A stretch of DNA of 64,000 bases, from the NCBI GenBank assembly GCA_002270565.1, contig NQMI01000006.1:157659-221658 (forward strand), in the 5' to 3' direction. Source of the DNA: Stenocarpella maydis. Its lineage: Eukaryota > Ascomycota > Sordariomycetes > Diaporthales > Diaporthaceae. Shown here piece after piece: positions 30,343-41,879 of this stretch. A program made the translations under genes and the position numbers. Below the pieces are notes generated by a model that was not told the origin of the DNA, did no database searches, and saw only the letters and a list, made by a program, of their open reading frames with translations. How positions within the stretch are numbered: position 1 is the first letter of the stretch; each line of letters opens with the position of its first letter.

Positions 30343-33300
30343 ATGGCGGCCGCCGTTCGTGAACTCGTGGAGGAGTTCAACATACTCACGCCCAATGCCA
30401 TGCTCGGCTATGGCTACGATTCAAATCATTTTTGGTATGGCATTACCAAGTACAACCCGGCTGCCATTATTGTCGATAGCGGTTCCACAGATGGTGGCCC
30501 GTATAAGCTTGGAATGGGTAAGATGACTTGTGGCCGAGGCTCGTACGTGCGAGACCTGGAACCGGTACTTGCGGCTTGTTTCCATTACAAGGCCAAAGTC
30601 CTAATCGGATCTGCTGGCGGAGACGGCAGCAGCAAGCATGTTACTGAAATGCTTAGCCTAGTCAAGGACATTTCGGATCGCAACGGCTACTCTTTCAAGG
30701 TTGCGACATTGAGGCTGGTATGGATCGCGAGTGGATCAAGTCAAAAATATCGCACAGCCGAGTTGGGCCTTGCGGGCCCGTTGAGCCACTGGGACCGAGC
30801 GGCGTGGATGGAGCTGTGGACATTGTGGCACAGATGGGGGTTGAGCCGTGAGTGCCTTTTGGAGATGTTTCTCGACTTCTGAACCACTTCGTGAAAATAC
30901 TTGGGGATGACTGACACAACTTCCACCCGAAGATACCTTGAGGCCCTGAAAGAAGAACCAGACGTCATTATAGGCGGAAGATCTTATGACCCAGCGCCAT
31001 TTGCGGCCTTCTCCATCGCCCGTGGTGTCGTCCCGGACGTTGCCTGGCATATGGGGAAGATTATGGAGTGCGGCGGCATCTGTGCTGTGCCTAAAGGCCG
31101 GTCAATGATCGCCACTATGCGCAAAGATTCATTCGACTTGACCCCATTGTCTCCCTCAGAGAGGTGCACCCCTCTTTCGGTGGCAGCACATACTCTGTAT
31201 GAGAAGACCCGACCCGACCGTCTCCCTGGCCCAGGAGGTGTGCTAATCCTCAACGGCGCGAAGTACGAGCAGGCGACACCTAAGACCTGCCGAATCTCCG
31301 GGGCTAGGTTTGAGAAGACCTCGTATCAGGTGAAACTAGAGGGTGTTACTCATCTGGGCCACCGCACAATCTTCATTGGGGGCATTCGCGATCCTATCCT
31401 CATCAGCCAGATTGATGACTTTCTAGAACGGGTTCGCAAGTATTCCCAGAACTTGTTCCCAGAACTGGACAAGACAGAACAGTGCCGTCTTCTGTACCAC
31501 ATATATGGCAAAAACGGGGTCATGGGCCCCCTTGAACCGACTCAGACCTCGCCTCATGAGATAGCCGTCCTCGGCGAGGTCATTGCTCCAACTTCGGAAC
31601 TATCGCACACTATTGCCAACAACGTTCGGGCTTCGATCCTACATTTTGCCTACCCCGGCCAGGTTGCAACCACCGGCAACTTTTCAAGTCCTCTGTCTCC
31701 TCACGAGCAAGACGCCGGAGCGGTGTTTAAGTTTAGCGTGTACCACCTGGTCGATCTGGACGAGGGAGAAGAGGTCTCCATTTTTCCAATTCAAACACAG
31801 ACCATTGGCTCCACCTGGGTGCAACCATCACCAGTTCCTCTCCCACCAGGTTTCAATGAGGCATACAGGGCCATAGATGATGGAGAATTGGAAGCGTTGT
31901 CCACCAAGTCCGTACCCGCAGGAGAGGCACCACTTAACCAAGTCGCGCGTATCATCCGGTCAAAAAACGCTGGGCCTTTCGAGTTGACATTCGATGTCAT
32001 GTTTGATGACCCTGCCGTTTACCAACGCGTCAAGGACGCTGATATTTTCAACAACGAGACCATCAAGAGCCTTTACCGTGTGAGTGATGATGACGTACTC
32101 ACCAACATGTACTTCGACCCGGCATTGGCTTGGAAGTGTACCATCAAAAGGCCGTGGGCCCAAGGCAGCGTCGGCGAGCGTGACACCCTTGGCACTCAGC
32201 AGCATGCACCTCTCCTCGCAATCCGTGTCCCGGCAGCCAAGGCCCCGACAGATGGTGGCCACACCGTGGCTGACAATCTCCTGAGGCCCCCATTTAGTGG
32301 AGTCAGTCACCCCATATCTCGAGAGAGTTACTCGGCTCAGGACATTGTGGAGGAAATCTGGAACGGGCTCGGCCTACCGCCTGAGTCCTTGAACGCGGTC
32401 GAGCTTATGAGCAACAGCAAGCCGAGTCTGCCGTCGTCTTACAAGATTGGCATTCTAGCTCAGAGTTCGGTTGCCCTACCAGCCCTTGCCGCAGCCCAGA
32501 TCCACGCACTGCGCAATGGGACCTCCTCTGTGCCCAAGGTCGACGTTTCGCTGGAGCATGCAACCGTCGAATTCAAGTCAGAAAGGCTCTATGCAATGCT
32601 CGACGGGAAGCCAACACCATCTCCCTGGGGTCCAATCGGGGGATTACACAAAACATCAGATGGATATGTTCGTGTCCACGACGGTTTCCCTAATCACGCG
32701 AAGGGCATCCTGAAGCTGGCGGGTCTCCCCAATGGGTCGACTAGGGAGGAACTGGGCGAGAAGCTCGCCGAGTGGTCAGCCGTCGACCTAGAGCATGCTG
32801 CCACGGTGGAAGGAAAGCTGGCTGCGTACGCCTTGCGATCTTACGGCCAGTGGGACAAACTCGCACAGTCAAGGGCAGTCAGCAACTTCTCCATCGACGT
32901 CAGCCGGATGTCCTCATCGGGTCCCAAGGGGCTGCCACCAAGGCTTCCGGGAGGCGGCTCCAAGCCCCTCCGGGGACTCCGCGTCGTCGAGATGAGCCGC
33001 GCCATCGCGGCCCCTCTGTGCGGCAAGACGCTCGCCGCCTACGGGGCGGACGTCATCTGGGTGACCTCGCCGAACCTGCCCGACCTGCCGACGATCGACC
33101 GCGAGTTCGGCCGGGGAAAGCGCACCGTGCAGCTCGACATCCAGGACCCCTCCGACAAGACGACCCTCATGGGCCTGATCAAGACAGCTGATGTTTTCAT
33201 ACAGGGCTTCCGCCCGGGCAGCCTCGGCGCCCACGGCCTTGGGCCCGATGCCCTCCTCCAGGTGAACCCGTCGCTCATCATCGCCAACATGTCTGCTTTC

Positions 33301-33762
33301 GGGCCCCGTGGGCCCTGGTCCGGCCGCAGGGGGGCTGACTCCCTTGTGCAGACGTGCTCGGGCATGAACGTGTCAGAGGCAGAGCATGCCGGCAAGGGGG
33401 AGGTCGCGCGGCCGACGCCGTGCCAGGCGCTCGATCACGCCGGTGGTTACTGGCTCGCCACCGGGGTGCTGGCTGCTCTTTATAAGAGAGCGGCGCAGGG
33501 TGGCGCATGGAGGGCGGGCGTCTCGCTCGCCGGCGTCATGAAGTACCTGCGAAGTCTGGGCCAGTACCCCGGCACCAGCGGCTTCGATGGGATCATGGAC
33601 TACGAGAGGCCTGAGGACGTCCCCGAGGAGTATTTCGAGACGAGAGAGACCGGGTTCGGCGTTATGAAAGCCATCAGACACAGTGCTCGTATCGAAGGTG
33701 TGGAGGTCGGGTGGGACATCATGCCGAAGCCATTAGGCTCGGATACCCCTACGTGGCGATGA
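30343..33762 (+). CDS. AtuA-like (DUF1446) - DUF4387 - CaiB/BaiF CoA-transferase fusion, one frameshift
   Basis: Exon 1 is 30343-30847 and exon 2 is 30933-33762; the 85-nt intron runs from GTGAGT to CGAAG. The frame must shift once near 30703-30708, where one base seems lost between FKVAT and IEAGMDREW. Corrected, the protein is about 1,110 residues. The N-terminal AtuA/DUF1446 domain has VDSGSTDGGPYKLGMGK, LIGSAGGDGSS and GGRSYDPAPFAA; relatives act with acyclic terpene catabolism. A DUF4387 domain follows (ARIIRSKNAGPFELT, QQHAPLLAIRVP), then a type III CoA-transferase (LRGLRVVEMSRAIAAPLCG) with the expected catalytic Asp in GADSLVQTCSG. The three domains are read in one ORF with no stop. 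The arrangement suggests activation of an acid as CoA thioester coupled to an AtuA step. If the missing base is real, the gene is inactive. Confidence 0.8.
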
Positions 33763-34237
33763 GAGTTTACCGGCTTTAGGCGACAAATCAGGAGAGAGCT
33801 AGTGTTCCAGTGCATAAAGATTTGTTCCAAGGTCTGAATCAACGTCTCCGTGACCACGTGATAGACCCTCCGGAAATCTACATTGGTAGAATGGGAAATC
33901 CTTGTCCCATTCACCCTTAATCTAGGGGTAGATACCATGTTTGGACAGGGGCGAATAGAGTTATGCGTTACGCCCCATTCCAATTCTGCGCCCCCTTCAA
34001 GTCATTCACGCTAAAAATACTGAGTGGCTTTTGGCGCCAGAAAGGCTAATAAACGACGGGTGAAGGACGGGCTACGCTTCCTGGTTCAGTAATTAACTAT
34101 TCCATAACGGCTGCTGTCCGCCATCGTCCATTTAGAATGCCTTATGTCAGGGCAGACTTGCTTCATTAATCCCCATCACATTCCGGCTATACCTCTCTCA
34201 CTGCCCAAACACTCATTTCTGGGCTCCTGAGTCAATC
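33763..34237. other. Intergenic
   Basis: 3' flank of the CoA-transferase fusion and promoter of the G1 peptidase. No repeat or gene seen. Confidence 0.5.
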
Positions 34238-35144
34238 ATGAAGCTGTCCATAGCCCTGACCGCTGTTGCCTATACGGCTGGCTTTGCGTTCGCTGTCGAC
34301 TTGTCTACAATCAGAGATGGCTCGCAGGATACGCATGGTCCTGTCCGCCTCGTGGCACCGAGCGGAACATTTGCCAGACAAACCCGCACGGGGGCCAATA
34401 TCAAAAAGAGTCTGAACTGGGCGGCAGCCGTCGTCACCACCCACCAAGGTTCTTCTAAGGGGACTATCGCGATTCCGACGCCCGAGATTCCTGCCGACAG
34501 CCCGACGCCGGACGAGGTGCACTGCGCTACATTCTGGACGGGAATTGACGGCGCAACCGCGAACTGTCAATCCATTCTACAGACCGGAATCGACATCTGT
34601 GCTCAGCGGACACCGGACGGAACATTGGATACCCTTGTTAGGTCGTGGCATCAGTTCTACCCAGGTGAGCAACACCGGCTGAGGGCCGCTGATGGCTGAT
34701 ACTCCGGGGAAAGCGACCACACTCTGGACATATAGATACTGACCATACTCGTTCCCATTAGTCCCTGCTGCTCTGCACGACATCCAATTATCCTTCGGGG
34801 ACGTTGTTACTATGTCAGTGATGGCAAAAGGCCGAAATAGCGGCGTGGTGCTTGTGGAAAATGAGACAACAGGGAAGTCAGCCAGCCACTCTTTTGACAA
34901 TGTGTCGGGTGCAAGTCTTTGCCTCGGGACCGCGGAATGGGTTGTGGAAAGATTCACGGACACCTCCACGAAGACGCTGATCCCCCTCGCGGACTTTGGA
35001 GAAGTTACGTTCGAGAATGCAACCGTGGGAGATGTGGAGATCCAAGGCATGAATTTCACGATGTTTGAGATGATCACAAACACTTCGACACTTGCGACAT
35101 GCGAGGTGGACGGCTCGTCTGTGGTCTGTTCTAACGAACGTTGA
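34238..35144 (+). CDS. Peptidase G1 (eqolisin) family secreted acid protease
   Basis: Two exons, 34238-34664 and 34762-35144, with a 97-nt intron (donor GTGAGC, CTGAC branch site, acceptor TTAG). The product is 269 residues. A signal peptide covers about residues 1-19, followed by a short propeptide-like stretch. The mature part begins near LNWAAAVV and shows the eqolisin landmarks: ATFWTGIDG, the catalytic Gln in ILQTGID and the catalytic Glu in GTAEWVVERF, then PLADFGEVTF. Enzymes of this family (scytalidoglutamic peptidase, aspergilloglutamic peptidase) cleave proteins outside the cell at very low pH with a Gln/Glu dyad and resist pepstatin. Length and order fit an intact gene. Several NxT/S sites suggest N-glycosylation. 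Confidence 0.9.
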
Positions 35145-35657
35145 TGGCGATCGGGATTGAAACATCACGACGGACAACTGATTTACGATGAAGTTTAATG
35201 TATTTAATGCTGCCTGCAATGCTGATACCCAAAGTCACTCTTTTATGTTTTCTAAACAAGTACCACTTTGCTGGAAAGCTCGTTGGAAAATTGACCCAGT
35301 CAAGTTGCGGCTTCTCTAATATAGCGGACGCCCAATTTCAGTTCGGGGCCATGATTGTGAACAGGACCAACATTCGCCGAGCAAGAAACGAATTGTATAC
35401 GGATATAAATTATACTAATACGAGATAAGGTGCCACAGAGGGCCGGATATTGTGGGTACAGACGCAGGTTCATTGTATTTACACGTTCAAATACAGACTC
35501 TTGACTCCAGTCTATGCTGGCAGCCACCTCGGTGTCGGCTTGATATGCTTCTTCCACCTGTTCCCCTCACTCCCAATCAGATAAACAGGCCGGCTCTTTT
35601 TGTGCCTTGATGCCCTTGAGAACTCCACATTCTGGTTGCTTCCACGATCCGATTTTA
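35145..35657. other. Intergenic between convergent genes
   Basis: Common 3' flank of the G1 peptidase and the protein kinase. No feature recognised. Confidence 0.5.
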
Positions 35658-38052
35658 TTAAAACGGCCTGCTCTTCGAGTAATCCCAGAAGGGGTCTATG
35701 TCGTTGACACTTTTGGTGTCTGGGGGCGGTTTTGGCCTTGGCGGATTTTTGAAGAAGGTATTTGTCCAGTACGGGTTGACATTTTGGTTAGCAGCTAAAG
35801 CCAGTTCGGCTGTGATTGCCGCGTCCAACTGTTGCAGGGTGGGGCGGTGTGCTTGCTTCGCCATAAGACACCTCGCTACAAGGTCTTTCAGGCTTTGTTG
35901 AAAATTAGCATTCCATGCGTCGTTGGGGTCCAACAGTGACCAGCCATATGTCCAGCGTTGTTGGTCTGGGGTCGGGTTTGCTGGCTCCTCGCTCATCATC
36001 CTCCCCGCGTAAGGCGGTAAGTCCGGGTCCGTCAGTGACATGCAGACCTTCATTATCTAGTGCGCATAGTGTCAGTCTTTGGAAGCAGTCTGTTTCAGCA
36101 TCGGAGAGTTGTCGCTCTTGCATACCATCCCCACCTGCCAAACATTAGACGCAGAAGTATACCTTCCCGGTCCGGTAGTAATCGGTGGAGGTGGCGCCCA
36201 CGGCACCATCCAAGCCGGCATCCAGGCACGCAACCATGGTGCCTGCCTGTGATCAGATGGATCGTGCATATAAGGTATTCTATCCCAGTCCTTGCCGAAT
36301 TGCTCCTGAATGTTCGCGCCACATTTAGCAGTTTAGCCAAAAGCCCATGAACGCTGCGCATCTTACCGGAAGTCTATAAAAGTCTTTTCCACCATTCCTT
36401 GTTCTCCATTTATTCAAGCGTCTATTCCACTCATCATCCCTTGGTGAGTGCCAATGGGGGGTGGCTGCATTACGTGAGGGTGCCCATAAACTGGCCTCGT
36501 TCCGTGCGAACCCGAAGTCTCCGATCTATGAGGGATTCCATTAGAATCCTTCCTGCCTGCCGCGGGGGCCTGGGCTACCTGAGTAGCTTACCTGTAATCG
36601 CGGGATGCTTGTGTGGGGTGGTAGAAGAGGTGCGGTCGGGAGATCATATCCGTAAATGAACACTAGGACCGCGTCAGTGGATGATACCCCTTGGTGTATC
36701 ATGTATGAGATGAGGGCGCTAGACATACCATTTGAAGGATCCTGGAGGACAAGATGTCACTCACTAAACAATTCTAAGGGGATGGAATCGTGACACTGCA
36801 ATAATCCGATATATTCCAACAACCAATATTGGTGAGGCGGACTGGGTTGTGCAATTCCTGTTTTGTCTTCTTTCATCTGCTTTTGTCCTTGTGCGTTATA
36901 GTTCGAAAACCTTATGTGACCGAAGGCAGAAATAGGTGGTTTGCAGGTCAAGGGGGACGACCGTTCTAGATAAGTAGGAAGTGACTTACAAGGTCAAAAT
37001 GAACTATACCTTGTCGTCCTGGGTTTGCAATGCCCGTCAGGACTTCGGGGAGATAGCCCCCTTGCGTGGGTAGAGGAACTGCTCCATTGGCTGGGTTCAG
37101 TCTCGGGGGTTCTTCCATAGCCATGCAAGCCTTCACCAGACAGTCGAAGAAACGCCAGAGGACGGCGTCGTCGAAAATTCTTCCCGCCTTGCCCAGTTTC
37201 TGAAGTTGACGTTCCAAGTTGCCATTCTTGCAATTCTCCATCAAGAAGAAACTGCCTCGGTTGCCATCAATCCCTTGGGCCATAGCCGCGTCGGCAGCAG
37301 CCCTTCGAGCAGAAGACCTTCCGGCAGGGGCCGCCCTGAGGTAATGTGCCGTATAGAATCGCTGCACTATATGAGGTGCTCGTCCGAGTTGCTGGTTGGC
37401 ATCCTTCCGATCAGCATATTTCGCCGCCAGATGATTGGCAATTACGCACACTTATCATGTACCTCTCTTGTCGAATGTGTCCTGTGTATACCAGGGGTCT
37501 GCTTGGGTTCTCATTGCTCTTCACCCAAGCGTTTGACATCTTCATCACCACTCGATGCTCCTGACGTGGACCAGGCGAGTAGCTCCACAGCGAGGTAATA
37601 CCTTCGCCGCCCCATCCGAGGCATTTGATGTAACGGAATGAGTTCCGCATTTGCTTGTAGGCATCTGTGTACTCCCTTCGCAGTGCCTGTCGAGCCTCTC
37701 TCACCAGCACCATTCTTCCCGCTGTAAGCCGTTCACTCGCCAGGGGAGCGCGGCGGGGTATAGCAATATCGCGCAGACGGTCCCTGTGGTACGTTGTGAA
37801 TTGAAACCCTTGCCATACTGCTGGCAGGTGTGGGCCGACTGCGCCTGGTACCCCCGGGAGCATTAACACTCGTTGATGAATGTCATCCATGCGATGCACA
37901 GATTCGGGATCCCCTCTCCGATCGCCGTCAATGAGACTTTGTATGCTAACTGTGTGACCGCGTATCCCATTTCTGTAGTAGTGGTACTTTTGCTGGCAAT
38001 AGCCCTGGTATTCCGCCAGTCTGCGCTCTGTCGCACTTGGGGGTCTTGACAT
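35658..38052 (-). CDS. Protein kinase-like protein, seven exons, HFD catalytic loop
   Basis: Exons: 38052-37450, 37403-36990, 36741-36729, 36662-36592, 36525-36367, 36305-36126 and 36056-35658. All introns start GT, end AG and keep frame; intron 2 is 248 nt and exon 3 only 13 nt. The start at 38052 (AAAATGTC context) gives 612 residues; an upstream ATG at 38139 would add 29. Kinase landmarks are in order: glycine loop LGWGGEG, Lys in VVMKMS, Glu in RQERYM, catalytic loop HFDLDPSN spread over exons 2-3, IGDFGFA (DFG), LPEQFGKDWD, and NVWQVGM split across an intron. HRD is replaced by HFD and the following Lys by Asp, as in a fungal-specific kinase group, while the catalytic Asp, Asn and DFG remain. 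Probably cytosolic Ser/Thr kinase activity; substrate unknown. Confidence 0.88.
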
Positions 38053-38139
38053 TTTGACGACTCTTACGTAGCCACAATTGTCCGCGGTGTTGGACACGGT
38101 ACTGGGAAAGAAATAAGAGTTTCTTTCTCCTCCAGGCAT

Positions 38140-38654
38140 GCGTGGGTGTCGTATTGCTTATGCAGCTATTCGACAAAGAAGACTGAGATGGCTTGTTTCC
38201 GTTTTCGGCATCCCCAAAGACTTTTTGTACAGTGGCGTGGACGCACATAGACATACACCTAGAGAGCCAATGATTGAGCCCAAAAAGAAAAACATAGCTG
38301 GGCAAGTATGGAGCTCATAGTAACATCTACCCTAAACTTTCCTGTCTGAAAAGCCAGGCTATCGTGGTGTGACCACGTAGCAAGCTCACCGAATGAAACG
38401 GAGCCTCAAATTTCCATGGCCTGTGATTTTCAGTAGAGAGGAGGCACGATTATGATCCGTCCCCAGACGCACATGATCGCTCAGCATTGCGGAATTGGAA
38501 GACAGTGGGGTGGGTATTCGTCCATGTATATGAAACGTGCCATACTGTTCAAGTTCAAGAAAACAATTTGTGCACTGCTCTGTCAATGATTCCGCTACTG
38601 AGTCGCGGACCAGAGCATTCAAAGTTTGAGCAGCTCACCGAGACGACCAGACAC
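38140..38654. other. Intergenic: kinase promoter and reductase 3' flank
   Basis: Both neighbours are on the minus strand, so this holds the end of the aldo/keto reductase transcript and the kinase promoter. No clear TATA box or repeat found. Confidence 0.5.
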
Positions 38655-39967
38655 TCACTGCTTCGGGGGAACAACCCGCCCAATTGCAACCACATCCCTC
38701 TTCTTGCCATCCCAATCTTGTGGAAGCGGTGTGTCGGCAAACAAGCCGTCTCCATGCTCCGCCGGATATCTCTCGCCGAACACGGAGGCCTTGCCTACCA
38801 GATCCCGAAGACGCCGTGATTCGCTGGGGTCCAGGCGCACATGCAGCGCGTCAAAGTTCTCTTTCAAATACCTTGGGGTGATTGTACTGGGATCTCAGTT
38901 AGACAGAACACTGAGCTGCGAGATATTTATTTCCAACTCACCCCGGGATTGGGAAGATATCATCTCCCTGGGCCAAGAGCCATGCAATCGCCGTCTGGCC
39001 AACCGTCACGCCTTTTGCGGCCGCAACTTCCCCAAAAGCCTTGACCAGTTCCATGTTCTTGGGGAAGTTCTCCCTAGAGTATCGCGGATAGAAGCGGCGA
39101 ATATCGCCCTCCTCGAAGTCGTCAGGGCCTTGCACGCCGCCACCGAGCAGTCCGCGGGGCAACGGGGAATAGGCCACGACGGCCACGCCGAGCTCACGGC
39201 ATGTGGCGAGGAGCTGATGCTCTGGGGATTCGATCTCAGTGCTGAACGCGCTGTATTCCATCTGCACGCATGCGATGGGGTGGACAGCGTGAGCGCGCCG
39301 CAGGGTTGCGGATGAGACCTCGGAAAGGCCGAGGTGACGGATCTTTCCTTGCCTGTGTGGCTGTCAGTATTTGCAACGTTTTGGCATAGGTAAGTAAGCT
39401 CTTCATGTGCGGAGTCTGGTGAGGAAATTGTGGCACTTACTCCTTGAGTTTGACCATCTCGGCAACGATGTGCTCGACGGGTGTTGATCCATCAAGCCGA
39501 TGGGGGTACCAGAGGTCAATCGCATCTACACCGAGTCTCACCAGACTTTGATCACAAGCAATTGGCACATAGTCGGCATCTCCGCGGAAGCCGAAGCCAT
39601 CAGGCAGCCGGACGCCGCCAAATTTGGTAGCGAGGAAGACGTCCTTACGCTTCTGTGGATACAGATTCAGCCATTTACCAATGATGACCTCGGCATCACC
39701 CTGTCAGGGCCCATTCAGTTAGCAATCTCAAGGCATGAACTGAGGTCCATATGTGCGTAGCCATTTTCTTACGTAGAAATCGCTAGTGTCCCAAAAGGTG
39801 CACCCCATCTCATAGGCGCAGTCAAGCAGGGCGAGACGTTCTGGATCGGGAATCGGGGCAGTAGTTCTAGAGCACGGGAAACCGATCCCCATCGTACCAA
39901 ACCCGATCCGTGAGACCAACGGGCCGTCCTTGCCTAGAGGACGCTTTGTGGACGAGTCCATCTCCAT
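38655..39967 (-). CDS. Aldo/keto reductase (four exons)
   Basis: Exons 39967-39773, 39700-39441, 39352-38942 and 38886-38655 join without frame loss to 365 residues. The introns are 72, 88 and 55 nt with standard borders. The AKR barrel motifs are seen: [16 protein letters not shown] at the start, WDTSDFYGD with catalytic Asp and Tyr, FLATKFGG with the Lys, and DLWYPHRLD with the His, so the tetrad is complete. [13 protein letters not shown] and [15 protein letters not shown] are the later strand and cofactor-loop motifs. It resembles YakC/AKR13-type enzymes that reduce aldehydes or ketones with NADPH. It lies between a kinase and a Zn2Cys6 regulator on the same strand; substrate unknown. Confidence 0.92.
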
Positions 39968-40273
39968 GTTTGTGTTGATATGGGTGAGCTTTGGAAGATG
40001 AGAGGTGAGTACAGCGCGCCTGTTGCTGACGTGTGATGTCTGTGGATGGTGAGGGCAATGATGCATAATGTGCATTTGAAGAAACATTGGGCGTCTATTT
40101 ATAGGCGTGCCACCAGTTGACATCTTGTCGCGGCCGCAGTTCCCAGACTCCGCAGCACGCGGGGCGGGAGCGGAGCGGACCAAAGTACACTCAGAAGGAG
40201 TGTTTGAGGAATAGAAAGTCCGCCGTCGCTACTTAAAAAACTGGTAGCTTAATGAGCTTGGGGGATTCCCAAT
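39968..40273. other. Short gap between regulator and reductase
   Basis: About 300 bp containing the 3' end of the regulator transcript and the reductase promoter. Nothing else recognised. Confidence 0.5.
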
Positions 40274-41879
40274 TCATTCACGCCGTCCTTTGGAGACAAA
40301 CTCCTTCGTCTCATCTACTCCCATGTACCTGGAAAGCCAGTTAGCAGCTTCCAGATCTGTAGGGCGGATTTCATCAACGGACACGGTCATCAATATCTCG
40401 GCAAAGTCATCTACGTCTTCCCCTCTGCCATGTCGGAGAAAGGATTCAAACGAGTAGTTGGATATGATGGACTGTGGGGTGTCCTTCCATAGGCGACCGA
40501 ATTCACATGAAGAGCTGGCTTCCCAGAGCTGTCGCGATAGCGTCCAGCGGTGGGTGTAAGCCCATGGACCTGGATCATCTGCGCCTTATTTAGTGTGCAT
40601 AGGTATATGATATGCCAGGTTGGGCTGGTTACCGTCGTCCTCGTCCTTCATCATCTTGTATAAAACAATGACCGAGTATGCCATCACGATTGTTCTCCGC
40701 ACGGATTCCGCAAAGATCCATCGCTGTGACAATCAATAAAACTTAGCAAAATTATTCTCCGTTCGGCAGTATGATCAAGGACGAACCTCCCATTCCACTG
40801 TCCTCTGATGTCTGGTCTCGTCATGTCCCAAGTTTCCCAAGTTGTCACGAACCCTGCATAGCTCGCCAAGCCAGCTCTCTAAGATCGGCATGTCCTTTTC
40901 CGCCTGCGATCGCAGAGTGATGTTTTCGTCAAAGAGACGGATTACCTGGTACAGGAAAAGTGCCTGAACACGCGCGAGCTTCTCGGTAGGTGAGGCTACG
41001 GTTTGGCCACTCTCGTAGTCAAGAAGACCGCGGATGTTGCTGTGCAGGGCTCGTATAACCATTGCTGTGTTCTCGGGCGTCCGGTTGTTGTAGAGCACAC
41101 ATGTCGTGAAGCACGAGAGAATGCAGTGTGGTGTATTGCTACGATAGAGATATCGGTGCATGAATGGAGCACAGTTGCGAGTCGCGACCTCCTGCGTGAA
41201 CCTTTTGACCCGGTTCACCAGGTAGTATAGGGGAGTTCTAGGGTCGTAGAGATGCCAGGATTGAACATCATCCTGGGAAAGGGTGAGTGCTTGAAATGCA
41301 TTAAGAGGAACTTGTTGTTTTGTGCATGAGGGATTGCAATATATGATTTCAACCTACACAAAACGAGGCCATCTTTTGGTACGAGTTTCTAATTTCTTCA
41401 TCTGATGGGGTACCAGGGCGCTCGATCGCGGGGTCCTTTTCGACAGGAATAAGACATCGATTTGGTGAGGATGTGTTGTCATTGTCAACAAAGTCCATGA
41501 GGTTATCCATGGCGAGATCTTGACCGAAAAAGTCTCCCTCCACATGTTGAGAAGGGGTGTGAGGTGTATCAAGGAAAGATGCCAATGACAGGCTATCGAC
41601 ACAACGTGCCTCAAAACTCGAGGGCGGGTTCGAGTCAAAAAGGAAATCACTGGGTCCGTTGAACTGGAGCATATCCGTGGGTCGATTGAGCTGGGATTCA
41701 CGATGGATAGCGCAATTAGGCGCAGCAGCCCTGCCATACGCGCAAGTAATCCACTTCTCGGCGCATCGGGAGCACACAGGCGTCCGCCTGTCACAGCGCC
41801 TTTTCGTCTGCACGCAGCTGTTGCAGTTCTTCTGTCTCGATCCCATCACGCCGCCAGCTACTGTGGAGCTTCCCTGCAT
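40274..41879 (-). CDS. Zn2Cys6 (binuclear zinc cluster) transcription factor
   Basis: Exons 41879-41358, 41272-40787, 40723-40633 and 40578-40274 give 467 residues; the introns are 85, 63 and 54 nt. Residues about 19-46 form the Gal4-type zinc cluster (NCNSCVQTKRRCDRRTPVCS followed by RCAEKWITC) with six Cys, which binds DNA, often CGG-type half sites. The remainder is a helical regulatory region with an acidic Ser/Asp-rich linker and no recognised ligand domain, typical of small fungal regulators. An alternative start is Met12. Its position 306 bp upstream of an aldo/keto reductase on the same strand makes it a candidate local regulator, but co-regulation is inference. The second donor (GTTCGT) is slightly unusual; the frame supports it. 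Confidence 0.9.
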
